Source: an uncultured Pelagibacteraceae bacterium
Lineage (GTDB): Bacteria > Pseudomonadota > Alphaproteobacteria > Pelagibacterales > Pelagibacteraceae
Reading direction: 5' to 3'
Assembly: GCA_902594655.1 (NCBI GenBank)
Contig: CACJMW010000007.1
Span: 1 to 45,835 of the forward strand
DNA length: 45,835 nt
Shown here: piece by piece, positions 27,909 through 35,589 of the stretch
Layout: every line of letters starts with the position of its first letter
Numbering within the stretch: the first letter of the stretch is position 1
Notes under the pieces: model-generated
Database searches by the model: none
Seen by the model: only the letters and a program-made list of their open reading frames with translations
Told to the model about the DNA's origin: nothing
Program-made: the position numbers and the translations under genes

Positions 27909-28390
27909 TTTTTTTTAAATACTTTACTTAATTCTATAAGTGAACTTTTAATTTTATCATTTTTTATATCTGAAATTTGCTTTTTAAATTTGTTTTTTGT
28001 CACATCATTGTTGATCCTTTTTTCTTTGAATTCTTCATTTTTTTCTTCAAAAGATATTAATTTTATATTCTGAACTGCCTCATAACCAAAAAAAGAATTA
28101 ATTTTTTCAATAACCAAATTTTTAGAATATTCGAAATTCACCTCGTTGCCCCTTTTTATCATTATTGTAAGACAGCTAGATCCAAGCTTATTTTCATTTT
28201 TAAAGGATTTAGGAAAACTAATCTCAAATAAATCATTACCAACAAAATATCTCCAATTATCTAATATTCCGGAATAAATTTGACCTTTTTTATTAATAAT
28301 CTTTTTTATCTTTGAAGGCAAAATGTCTTTAAATGATCTAAGACCTTGTATAAATTTTCTGTTATTCTTGTTATAATTTTTTGAATTCAT
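27905..28390 (-). CDS. DUF721 / DciA-like protein
   Basis: A 161-residue protein with the DUF721 core, the family of DciA, which loads the replicative helicase in bacteria lacking DnaC. The match is by pattern: an N-terminal basic region with FIQGLRSFKDILPSKI, then ILDNWRYFVGNDLFEISFPKSF (about 42-63, cited in pieces: NWRYFVG, ISFPKSF), a strand CLTIMIKRGNEVNFEY and EKINSFFGYEAVQNIKLI (about 93-110), then a Lys/Glu-rich tail. DUF721 assignment is fairly sure, helicase loading is inferred. The start codon is immediately next to the mutY start on the other strand, with no base between. Confidence 0.75.
   Translation of the reverse strand: MNSKNYNKNNRKFIQGLRSFKDILPSKIKKIINKKGQIYSGILDNWRYFVGNDLFEISFPKSFKNENKLGSSCLTIMIKRGNEVNFEYSKNLVIEKINSFFGYEAVQNIKLISFEEKNEEFKEKRINNDVTKNKFKKQISDIKNDKIKSSLIELSKVFKKK
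28369..28377 (+). promoter_or_regulatory. Extended -10 promoter element of mutY
   Basis: TGTTATAAT, a perfect extended -10 (TGN-TATAAT), lies inside the first codons of the dciA-like gene, 13 bases before the mutY ATG. Predicted start about seven bases after it leaves a leader of about seven bases. No good -35 at 17 bases, which extended -10 promoters do not require. Confidence 0.6.
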
Positions 28391-29377
28391 ATGCGAGAGT
28401 CAAACATACCAAATAAAATTTTAAAATGGTACGATAATAATAAGCGTATACTTCCTTGGAGAAAAAAAACCACAACTAAAAATAGAGAATATTTCACATT
28501 AGTTAGTGAGTTTATGCTTCAACAAACACAAGTGAAAACTGTGATACCTTATTTTGAAAATTTTATTAAAAACTTTCCTAATTTAAAATCTTTAGTTAGA
28601 GCAAATGATCAAAGAATTTTAAAAAATTGGGAAGGGCTTGGATATTACTCTAGAGCAAGAAACTTAAAAAGGACTGCAATTAAAATATATGAGGATCATA
28701 ATGGAAAATTACCAAAAGACATTGAAAAACTTAAATCTCTGCCAGGCATAGGCGAATATACCTCTAGATCTATTTTAGCCATTGCTCATAACAAGCCCCA
28801 TATACCAATGGATGGAAATGTTGAGAGAATAATAAAGAGAATTTTTTTACTTAAGACGGAAAAAGAAACTACAAAAGAAAATTTAATTAAAAAAAAAAAA
28901 TTTTTTAATTATTCTAAAAGATCTAGTGATTATGCTCAAGCGATAATGGAAATAGGTGCATTAGTTTGCAAACCAACATTGCCATCTTGTGATGTATGTC
29001 CACTTATTCTTGACTGCAAAGCCTATAAGAGAAAAGATTTTTTAATAAAATCTAAAAATAAATTTAACAAAACAAAGTATTTTGAAGCCACTATTTATAG
29101 ACATAATAATAAATATTTACTGGTAAAAAATAAAAAATTTAATTTTTTAAAAAATTTAGTTATTTTTCCAATGAATGAAATAAACGAAAAAAAATTTAAA
29201 TACTCATTAAGTAAAAAAATAAATATAAAAATTTCTAATATGAATATGAAAATTATTATTAATAAAAATAATAAACTTAAAAAGACAAAAGACAGTCTTT
29301 TAATAGACAAAACTAATATAAATAAATATATTTTGCCATCATTCACAAAAAAAATATTTAATTCTGTGTTACAGTAA
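28391..29377 (+). CDS. mutY: Adenine DNA glycosylase MutY
   Basis: MutY removes adenine paired with 8-oxoguanine. The catalytic Glu is in SEFMLQQTQVKTVIPYF (about 37-53), the HhH segment is LPGIGEYTSRSILAIA (about 117-132), and the catalytic Asp in IPMDGNVERII (about 138-148). The four iron-sulfur cysteines are present as CKPTLPSCDVCPLILDC (about 197-213). The C-terminal NUDIX-like recognition domain is short and Lys/Asn-rich, 328 residues in total against about 350 in E. coli. Start chosen because the family begins 15-20 residues before LPWR. One base separates its stop from the next gene. Confidence 0.95.
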   Translation: MRESNIPNKILKWYDNNKRILPWRKKTTTKNREYFTLVSEFMLQQTQVKTVIPYFENFIKNFPNLKSLVRANDQRILKNWEGLGYYSRARNLKRTAIKIYEDHNGKLPKDIEKLKSLPGIGEYTSRSILAIAHNKPHIPMDGNVERIIKRIFLLKTEKETTKENLIKKKKFFNYSKRSSDYAQAIMEIGALVCKPTLPSCDVCPLILDCKAYKRKDFLIKSKNKFNKTKYFEATIYRHNNKYLLVKNKKFNFLKNLVIFPMNEINEKKFKYSLSKKINIKISNMNMKIIINKNNKLKKTKDSLLIDKTNINKYILPSFTKKIFNSVLQ

Positions 29378-29378
29378 A

Positions 29379-30512
29379 ATGAAAAATATAGCGATTTTAG
29401 GAGGAGGAATTTCTGGGCTATTCCTGGCTAATCTTTTAGAAAAGTATAGTTCTTTCTCTTATAAAATTTTTGAAAAAAAAAATTCATTAGATTTAACAGA
29501 TGGTTATGGAATACAACTTTCTGTTAATAGTGTAAATTTATTAAATAAATTAGGTTTTGAAAAAATAAATTCAAACGATGTTTATTTTCCAAAAAACGTA
29601 AATTTTTTTGATATAAGTACTCTAAAAAAAATATGTGATATTAACCTATCACAATTTAACTTTGATAATAATAGGTATACCACATTAAAAAGATCTAAAT
29701 TAATTAAATTTTTTTTAAGCAATATACCTAAAGAAAAAATAATTTTTGATTCAGATCTTATAGATATTAAAGAACGTGAGAAGTTAACATTATCTTTTAG
29801 AGATAAAAATACAGAGGAATTCGATTATTTAGTAGCAGCAGATGGAGTTTATTCAAAAACTAAAGAAATATTATTTAAAAAAGAAGGTTTACCAAAATAT
29901 TTTAATTCAATTGCATTAAGAGGGCATATTCATAATTTTAAAAACGCAGATATTTCGTTATATCTAGGTCCAAATTTTCATGTTGTAATTTATCCTATTA
30001 ATCAAAATAATGAGTTTAATTTTATATCTATTATAAGAAAACAATTAAGTGAATCTGAAATTTCAAACAGAAATTTATTTAATGACAAAATATTCACACA
30101 TAATTTGATTAAACAAATTTCTGATAAATCAAATTTAAATTTAACTGAGATTGTTAAAGAAATTAAATGCTTTCCAATTTTTGTAAGCAAAAAAATTCAT
30201 ATACCCCAATCTAAAAATATTTTTTTAACTGGTGACGCATTTTTTTCATTTCCACCTTCATTTGCACAAGGAGCATCTCAATCAATCGAGGCTGCCTATG
30301 AACTGTTTACAGATCTTACAAATAATTCTACAAGCTATTACAAAACAAGAATTTCTAAGACTAAACAGATAAATTCTAGATCCTCAATTAATCACTTTGC
30401 TTTCCATTTATCACATCCATTAAATATTTTTTTTAGAAACATTGTTTTGAAATATATTTCTAAAAATGAATCTTTTTTAGAGAATTACTTAGGTAAAATT
30501 TATAATAATTAG
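29379..30512 (+). CDS. FAD-dependent monooxygenase (UbiH / PHBH-type fold)
   Basis: A 377-residue flavin hydroxylase-like protein. It starts with IAILGGGISGLFLANLLEK (about 4-22), has the DG motif LVAADGVYSKTKEILFK (about 151-167), and the FAD-phosphate motif FLTGDAFFSFPPSFAQGAS (about 281-299), followed by QSIEAAYEL. These are the three motifs of the p-hydroxybenzoate hydroxylase family. Substrate unknown: ubiquinone ring hydroxylation, or an aromatic or carotenoid-related compound, are possible. It follows mutY by one base and its last four bases overlap ccrM. Confidence 0.82.
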   Translation: MKNIAILGGGISGLFLANLLEKYSSFSYKIFEKKNSLDLTDGYGIQLSVNSVNLLNKLGFEKINSNDVYFPKNVNFFDISTLKKICDINLSQFNFDNNRYTTLKRSKLIKFFLSNIPKEKIIFDSDLIDIKEREKLTLSFRDKNTEEFDYLVAADGVYSKTKEILFKKEGLPKYFNSIALRGHIHNFKNADISLYLGPNFHVVIYPINQNNEFNFISIIRKQLSESEISNRNLFNDKIFTHNLIKQISDKSNLNLTEIVKEIKCFPIFVSKKIHIPQSKNIFLTGDAFFSFPPSFAQGASQSIEAAYELFTDLTNNSTSYYKTRISKTKQINSRSSINHFAFHLSHPLNIFFRNIVLKYISKNESFLENYLGKIYNN

Positions 30513-31582
30513 GTTACAGGTCTTAAGCGCTGCCTAAGTTCATCAATAGGCTTTAAACTGTTTCCAACCTGATAGTGCCAATAAGTCCAACCATTACAGC
30601 TTTCGGCTCCTAAAATTTTAGCTGCAACTTTGTGAATAGATCCTTCATTTTTTTTATGCTTGATGCTTCCATCAACCATAACTTTTGCAAAAAACTTTTT
30701 TTTTTGATCATAAATTTCTGTTCCAGGTTTAATTACTCCTAGTTCTATTAGCGATCCAAAAGGTATTCTAGGTTTTGACTTATTATTTTGGACTGTATCT
30801 AAATATTCATCTTTAATTATATTAGTATTCTTTACTCTTCTGTTTGCTGCTTCAAGATATTTTTTTTCTTTTTCTATTCCAAAATAAGATCGTCCTAATT
30901 TTTTTGAAACTACAGCAGTTGTTCCTGAGCCTAAAAAAGGATCTAAAATAAAATCATTTTTATTTGAAGATGCTAATAATATTCTATGCAGCAATGATTC
31001 TGGTTTTTGAGTTGAATGAACTTTTGCTCCATTTTCTTTTAATCTTTCTTTTCCATTACATATAGGCAGACTCCATGTAGATCTCATTTGTAAATCATCA
31101 TTGAAAGCCTTCATTGATTGATAGTTGAATGTGTATTTTGATTTTTTACTTTTTGATGCCCAAATTAATGTTTCATGAGCATTAGTAAATCTTGTACCTC
31201 TGAAGTTTGGCATTGGATTATTTTTATTCCAAATTACATCATTTAATATCCAAAAACCAAGATCTTGTATTAACTTACCGACTCTAAAAATGTTGTGATA
31301 GCTGCCTATGACCCAAATAGATCCATCCTTTTTTAATACTCTTTTAGATTCTTTTAACCATTCGTAAGTAAAATTGTCATAGGAATTGAAGCTTTCAAAT
31401 TTATCCCATTTATCATTAACTGCATTAACTTTAGAGCTATCTGGTCTGAGTAAACTATTTTGTAATTGTAAATAATATGGTGGATCTGCAAAAATTAGAT
31501 CAAATGTTTCGTCAGGAATTTTTTTTAATTCGTCAAGGCTGTCGCCATTAATTAGTTTGTTATGTAAATTTTTAACATCCAT
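30509..31582 (-). CDS. ccrM: Cell-cycle regulated adenine-N6 DNA methyltransferase CcrM (GANTC)
   Basis: A 357-residue beta-class N6-adenine methyltransferase. Motif IV is FADPPYYLQLQNSL (about 31-44), the AdoMet motif I is DFILDPFLGSGTTAV (about 211-225). The region IWVIGSYHNIFRVG and the ending FGSLIELGVIKPG ... NGWTYWHYQ are those of the CcrM C-terminal domain, which distinguishes it from ordinary restriction methyltransferases. CcrM methylates GANTC after replication and controls cell-cycle genes. No restriction enzyme is near. Four GANTC sites lie in its own promoter. The ATG at 31582 has a predicted leader of about seven bases. Confidence 0.95.
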   Translation of the reverse strand: MDVKNLHNKLINGDSLDELKKIPDETFDLIFADPPYYLQLQNSLLRPDSSKVNAVNDKWDKFESFNSYDNFTYEWLKESKRVLKKDGSIWVIGSYHNIFRVGKLIQDLGFWILNDVIWNKNNPMPNFRGTRFTNAHETLIWASKSKKSKYTFNYQSMKAFNDDLQMRSTWSLPICNGKERLKENGAKVHSTQKPESLLHRILLASSNKNDFILDPFLGSGTTAVVSKKLGRSYFGIEKEKKYLEAANRRVKNTNIIKDEYLDTVQNNKSKPRIPFGSLIELGVIKPGTEIYDQKKKFFAKVMVDGSIKHKKNEGSIHKVAAKILGAESCNGWTYWHYQVGNSLKPIDELRQRLRPVT

Positions 31583-31595
31583 TTTTTAAAAAGTA

Positions 31596-31624
31596 ATTAG
31601 ACTCTAGCGCAGATTCCACGTCAA
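31596..31624 (-). promoter_or_regulatory. Sigma70-type promoter of ccrM
   Basis: On the minus strand, TTGACG (31624-31619), exactly 17 bases, then TCTAAT (31601-31596). Each hexamer matches the consensus at five of six positions. A GANTC site (31612-31616) lies within the spacer and another (31600-31604) overlaps the first two bases of the -10. Predicted start near 31589 leaves about seven bases to the ATG. It is the best promoter seen in the window. Confidence 0.75.
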
Positions 31625-31676
31625 CCAGAGATTGAAAAAAAAGGACTCGACTTGTTATATGATTTAATCTGGACTC
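31600..31676. promoter_or_regulatory. Cluster of four GANTC methylation sites upstream of ccrM
   Basis: GANTC occurs at 31600-31604 (GACTC), 31612-31616 (GATTC), 31644-31648 (GACTC) and 31672-31676 (GACTC). The last is in the end of rnhB, the others in the 81-bp gap. With about 30% G+C, roughly 0.2 sites would be expected in 77 bases, so four is a marked excess and suggests autoregulation by methylation. Confidence 0.85.
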
Positions 31677-32236
31677 AACATATTGTGTATTGGACCAAAG
31701 GTTTTTCGATGGTGCTGGGTTATTCCAAATTTCTTTATGGCTTTTAAATGTTCTTTAGTTCCGTATCCGGCATTTTTATCCCAAGCATATTTTTTATATT
31801 TTTTTGTCATTTTTGTAATAAGACGGTCTCTTGCAACCTTAGCAATTATGGATGCAGCTGAAATTTCAGATACTTTCTGATCACCTCTAATAATATACTT
31901 TAGCTTGTAGCCATTTACATTTGGTAATTTATTGCCATCAATCAAGGTTAATGATGGTTTTTGTTTAAGTTTTTTTATAGCTCTTTTCATAGCTAATAAA
32001 CTTGCATTTAGAATATTTAACTTTTCAATTTCTTTCAAAGAAGACGAGCTTACGCTCCAAATAGAATTTTTTTTAATATATTTTTCGAGGCAAAATCGTT
32101 TTACTTTCGAAAGCTGTTTAGAATCTTTAATTTTTTTTTTATCGATATTTTTTTTGAATATTACAGCTGCAGCAAAAACTGGCCCGATCAAACTTCCTCT
32201 TCCTGCCTCATCTACTCCAGCTATAATTTTTTTCAT
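31664..32236 (-). CDS. rnhB: Ribonuclease HII
   Basis: This nuclease removes single ribonucleotides and RNA primers from DNA. The 190-residue protein has GVDEAGRGSLIGPVFAAAV (about 6-24) with the catalytic Asp-Glu pair, the third Asp in LTLIDGNKLP (about 96-105), and AASIIAKVARDRLITKM (about 126-142) with the last acidic site. HHRKTFGPI at the end is typical. It overlaps the uracil-DNA glycosylase stop by one base. Its final codons contain a GANTC site belonging to the ccrM promoter cluster. Confidence 0.96.
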   Translation of the reverse strand: MKKIIAGVDEAGRGSLIGPVFAAAVIFKKNIDKKKIKDSKQLSKVKRFCLEKYIKKNSIWSVSSSSLKEIEKLNILNASLLAMKRAIKKLKQKPSLTLIDGNKLPNVNGYKLKYIIRGDQKVSEISAASIIAKVARDRLITKMTKKYKKYAWDKNAGYGTKEHLKAIKKFGITQHHRKTFGPIHNMLSPD

Positions 32237-32940
32237 CAGGTGCTAATTTTGAGCTCGTCTATCCTTTTTCTGATCATCTTAAGATCAGTCCAAGAATATT
32301 TTTTTTGTTCAGGTTGCCTTAAAAGATAAGCAGGATGAAAGGTTAAAATTGTTTGATAAGTTTTTTGATTAACTATTATCTCTTTCCATTTTCCTCTTTC
32401 TTTTGATATTTTTAATTTTTGTCCAAATAAAGCCTCCATAGCTGTACTTCCCATCAGTATTAAAATTTCAGGATCAATAATATTAATATGTTCTCTTAAA
32501 AATACTGAGTATCTATTTATTTCTGATGGCTCTGGCTTTCTATTATTTGGGGGCCTATAATTAACTACATTAGTAATATAAATGTTTGATCTTGTAATAT
32601 TAATTGCTCCAAGCATTTTGTTTAAGAGCGCACCAGCATCACCCACAAAAGGTTTTCCCAATTCATCTTCTTTTTGTCCAGGACCCTCGCCAATAATCAT
32701 AATTTGACTTTCAGGGTTGCCATCGTTAAAAACCATCTGCTTGGCGCTTTTCTTTAATTCACAATCATTAATTTCTAAAATTTTTTTTTTTAAATTTTCT
32801 AGCAAAGATTGTTTATCCTCAAAACTTCTCTTATCCAATGTTCGTTTAATTGGCTTATTTTCATAAACATAATCAATTTCAAATAAATCAATCATATCTT
32901 GAAAATTATTGTTATTTTGATTTTTATTCTCTATTTCCAT
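32236..32940 (-). CDS. Uracil-DNA glycosylase, family 4-like without complete iron-sulfur ligands
   Basis: This enzyme removes uracil from DNA. The 234 residues contain IIGEGPGQKEDELGKPFVG (about 85-103), the family 4 motif A, YITNVVNYRPPNNRKP (about 124-139), and FHPAYLLRQPEQKK (about 208-221), motif B. The family 4 iron-sulfur cluster normally uses four Cys; here only the one in NDCELKK is left, while the Cys before RPP is Tyr and the Cys after the PSEI segment is Tyr. A similar alphaproteobacterial subgroup appears to lack the cluster, as I recall. It begins 11 bases from the divergent TPR gene. Confidence 0.87.
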   Translation of the reverse strand: MEIENKNQNNNNFQDMIDLFEIDYVYENKPIKRTLDKRSFEDKQSLLENLKKKILEINDCELKKSAKQMVFNDGNPESQIMIIGEGPGQKEDELGKPFVGDAGALLNKMLGAINITRSNIYITNVVNYRPPNNRKPEPSEINRYSVFLREHINIIDPEILILMGSTAMEALFGQKLKISKERGKWKEIIVNQKTYQTILTFHPAYLLRQPEQKKYSWTDLKMIRKRIDELKIST

Positions 32941-32951
32941 ATATTAAAAAA

Positions 32952-34640
32952 ATGACTATTAGAATTTTAAATATTTTATATATACTTATAGCTTTTTTAT
33001 ATCATCCCTTTGCTTTTTCAAAAACAATAGAAAATAAAAATTTCAACCCTAGATATTTATCAAATTATTTTTCAGCACAAGTATCTCACAAAAATGGCGA
33101 TAATGAACTAGCTATAAATTATTTTAATTCAACAAAAGTAATACTTAGAGATTATCCCAACTATTTTGATCAATACATTAAAAGTCTAGTATTAAACAGC
33201 AATGTTCATGAGGCAATCAATCAAATTAAATTTTTTAAATCTAAAAATAAAATAGATAATTTCCAAACGGTTTTATTATTAACCATAGACTCTTTAAAAA
33301 ATAAAAATTTTCATCAAACAAATAATTATTTAAAAGATATGAAAATTGTAATAATACCTAATACATACGAACAAATTATTTTTGAAATTTTAAAATCCTT
33401 TAATCAATTATTTTTAGATAAAAAATTTTCTGAAGTAAGAAATTACGGAAAATTGAGTAAAATTATTTCTGCTTTTCAGTATTGTTATTTAGATGATAAT
33501 AAATCTAACAATTATTTTGTTGATTTATTAAATTTAGAGAGTGGGGATTATTCCAGATACTTATTTTTTTACATATCGAATTTAATATATAAAAATGAAC
33601 TCGAATTAGCGAAGAAAGTATCTTCAAAAATAGAACCAATAACCAGCACCTTATTAATGTTACAATCAAAAAATTGGATAGATAATTCAAAATTTGAAAA
33701 TTTCTCAAAGATTTTTTCTTGTAAGTCCGAAAATGATATTCTTGCAGAAATATTTTTTTTAATCTCAAATCTTTATGCGTCTCAGGAAGATTATGATGCA
33801 TCTAATTTTTTTAACAATATATCGAATTATTTGAATCCAAAATTTAAATTTAATCTGACTTTAGCCTCAGAAAATTTTTATCTTATGAATAAAGATAAGC
33901 AATTAAAAAAAATATTAAGAAATTTTAATGAAAATGATGAAATATACTATTGGTATAGAATTAAAAAAGAATTTGAAATTTTAAAAGAAAATGAGGGAAA
34001 AGAAAATTCTTTAGAATTTTTAAATGCAAAAATTAAAAAATTAAAAATCAAATCACCCAAAGTTTATTTTGATTTAGGAAATATTTATAAGAGCTTTGAA
34101 GATTACAATCAATCAATTGAATTTTTTAACTTAGCACTTGATAACATAAGTAAAGACACCGACTCATATGCTGATATCCTTTATAGAAGGGGAGGAAGCT
34201 ATGAAAGAATGAGAGATTATAAAAAAGCAGATAATGATTTATTAATGTCACTAGAATTAATACCGGACCAACCCTATGTTCTTAATTATTTAGCTTACAG
34301 TTGGCTAGAGAGAAAAATAAAAATTAATCAATCAATGGATATGTTATTAAATGCATACCAACAAAGAGAAGACGATCCTTACATTATCGACTCAGTTGGT
34401 TGGGCATATTTTTTAACTGAAGACTATTTATCTGCAGAGAAATATTTAAAAAGAGCATTATTAATAATGCCGAATGATCCAATATTGAATGATCATTACG
34501 GTGATGTAATGTGGAAATTAAATATGAAGTTACAGGCAACTTATTATTGGAGAGCAGCATTATTATCGGATGAAGCTGAACAGGAGCTAAAAAAAGAAAT
34601 TAATAATAAATTAATATATGGATTAAATAAGATTCAATAA
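32952..34640 (+). CDS. Secreted tetratricopeptide-repeat protein
   Basis: A 562-residue protein of unknown role. I start it at the ATG 32952 because it begins a good signal peptide (MTIRILNILYILIAFLYHPFAFS, cited as MTIRILNILYILIAFLY then HPFAFS), whereas an upstream in-frame start at 32850 would run through the glycosylase promoter. The N-terminal 350 residues are diverged helical repeats; the C-terminal half has clear TPRs, such as VYFDLGNIYKSFEDYNQSIE (about 377-396), YRRGGSYERMRDYKKAD, VGWAYFLTEDYLSAEKYLK and HYGDVMWKLNMKLQA. Similar TPR genes lie next to ispE in other alphaproteobacteria, as I recall. It probably acts in the envelope. Confidence 0.8.
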   Translation: MTIRILNILYILIAFLYHPFAFSKTIENKNFNPRYLSNYFSAQVSHKNGDNELAINYFNSTKVILRDYPNYFDQYIKSLVLNSNVHEAINQIKFFKSKNKIDNFQTVLLLTIDSLKNKNFHQTNNYLKDMKIVIIPNTYEQIIFEILKSFNQLFLDKKFSEVRNYGKLSKIISAFQYCYLDDNKSNNYFVDLLNLESGDYSRYLFFYISNLIYKNELELAKKVSSKIEPITSTLLMLQSKNWIDNSKFENFSKIFSCKSENDILAEIFFLISNLYASQEDYDASNFFNNISNYLNPKFKFNLTLASENFYLMNKDKQLKKILRNFNENDEIYYWYRIKKEFEILKENEGKENSLEFLNAKIKKLKIKSPKVYFDLGNIYKSFEDYNQSIEFFNLALDNISKDTDSYADILYRRGGSYERMRDYKKADNDLLMSLELIPDQPYVLNYLAYSWLERKIKINQSMDMLLNAYQQREDDPYIIDSVGWAYFLTEDYLSAEKYLKRALLIMPNDPILNDHYGDVMWKLNMKLQATYYWRAALLSDEAEQELKKEINNKLIYGLNKIQ

Positions 34641-35479
34641 TGAAAAAAAAATTCATCAAATCTTATGCAAAAATAAATTTATCTTTAAACGTTTTAGGAA
34701 AAAATAAAAATAACCTCCACGAAATACAAAGTATTTTCTCTTTTTTGGATTTTCATGATAAAATTTATATAAAACCTATAAATAAAAAAACTCATGTAGT
34801 TCTTTTTAAGGGAACATTTTCAAAAAATTTAAAAAAGAATACTATTTCGAAATTACTATATATTTTAGAAAAAAAAAAATTATTAAAAAAAAAATACTAT
34901 ATAAAAATTATTAAAAATATACCTCAACAGTCAGGACTTGGAGGTGGATCTATGAATGCTGCAACAGTTTTAAGCTACTTTTTAAAAAATAAAATATTAA
35001 ATCTGCCAAAAAAAGAAATTTTAAATATTTCAAATCAAATAGGGTCAGATGTTTTTTTGGGATTAAATCGAAAAAATTCAATATTAATAAATAATAAAAC
35101 TATAAGAAAATTTGATATTAAAATTAATTTATTTGCATTATTAATAAAACCCAATGTGGGTTGCTCAACAAAAAAAATATATAAGCAAGTAAGCAGTTTT
35201 TCTAAAAGAAGAATCACAATATCTAAAAATATCTTTAAAACTGATAAACTCAAAAATGAGCAAAATGATTTAGAAAAACCAGCATTTAAAATTTATCCAA
35301 TTTTAAGAAAATTAAAGTTTTTTTTATCTAGTCTTGAGCAAGTCAAATTTGTTAGAATGACTGGCTCAGGATCTACAATTGTAGCTTATTTTTCAAACAA
35401 AAAATCTGCTATAAATGCGCTATTATTAGCAAAGAAAAATTTTAAAAATTATTGGAGTATTTTATCAAAAACTATATAA
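34640..35479 (+). CDS. ispE: 4-diphosphocytidyl-2-C-methyl-D-erythritol kinase
   Basis: A GHMP kinase of the MEP isoprenoid pathway, 279 residues. The lysine of SYAKINLSLNVLGKN (about 6-20) and the ATP loop QQSGLGGGSMNAATVLSYF (about 95-113) fit. The catalytic Asp is in NQIGSDVFLGL (about 133-143); the Pro that usually follows DV is missing, a small oddity. The end holds MTGSGSTIVAYF (about 238-249). It overlaps the TPR gene stop by one base. Together with ispH this gives two MEP steps in the window, feeding the carotenoid and quinone genes. Confidence 0.93.
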   Translation: MKKKFIKSYAKINLSLNVLGKNKNNLHEIQSIFSFLDFHDKIYIKPINKKTHVVLFKGTFSKNLKKNTISKLLYILEKKKLLKKKYYIKIIKNIPQQSGLGGGSMNAATVLSYFLKNKILNLPKKEILNISNQIGSDVFLGLNRKNSILINNKTIRKFDIKINLFALLIKPNVGCSTKKIYKQVSSFSKRRITISKNIFKTDKLKNEQNDLEKPAFKIYPILRKLKFFLSSLEQVKFVRMTGSGSTIVAYFSNKKSAINALLLAKKNFKNYWSILSKTI

Positions 35480-35511
35480 AGATTTTTTTTGTGTTATATC
35501 GAAACCAATTT

Positions 35512-35586
35512 TGGGGCGTAGCCAAGTGGTAAGGCAGCGGTTTTTGGTACCGCCATTCCTAGGTTCGAATCCTAGCGCCCCAGCCA
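35512..35586 (+). tRNA. tRNA-Gln (anticodon UUG)
   Basis: A complete cloverleaf of 75 bases including encoded CCA. Acceptor stem TGGGGCG pairs with CGCCCCA, discriminator G, then CCA (35584-35586). Anticodon stem GCGGT/ACCGC encloses the loop TTTTGGT with anticodon TTG at 35544-35546, reading CAA (and CAG by wobble). The T arm contains GGTTCGAATCC. It lies 32 bases after ispE; TGTTATATC at 35492-35500 could be an extended -10 for it. The cca start codon is only three bases downstream. Confidence 0.97.
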
Positions 35587-35589
35587 TTT

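Noticed and set aside
30509-31582. CcrM as part of a restriction-modification system
   Set aside because: No endonuclease gene is adjacent, and the C-terminal domain matches the solitary cell-cycle enzyme.
32850-32951. Upstream start for the TPR protein
   Set aside because: It would add 34 residues with no signal-peptide logic and overlap the divergent glycosylase start; the ATG at 32952 begins a good signal peptide.
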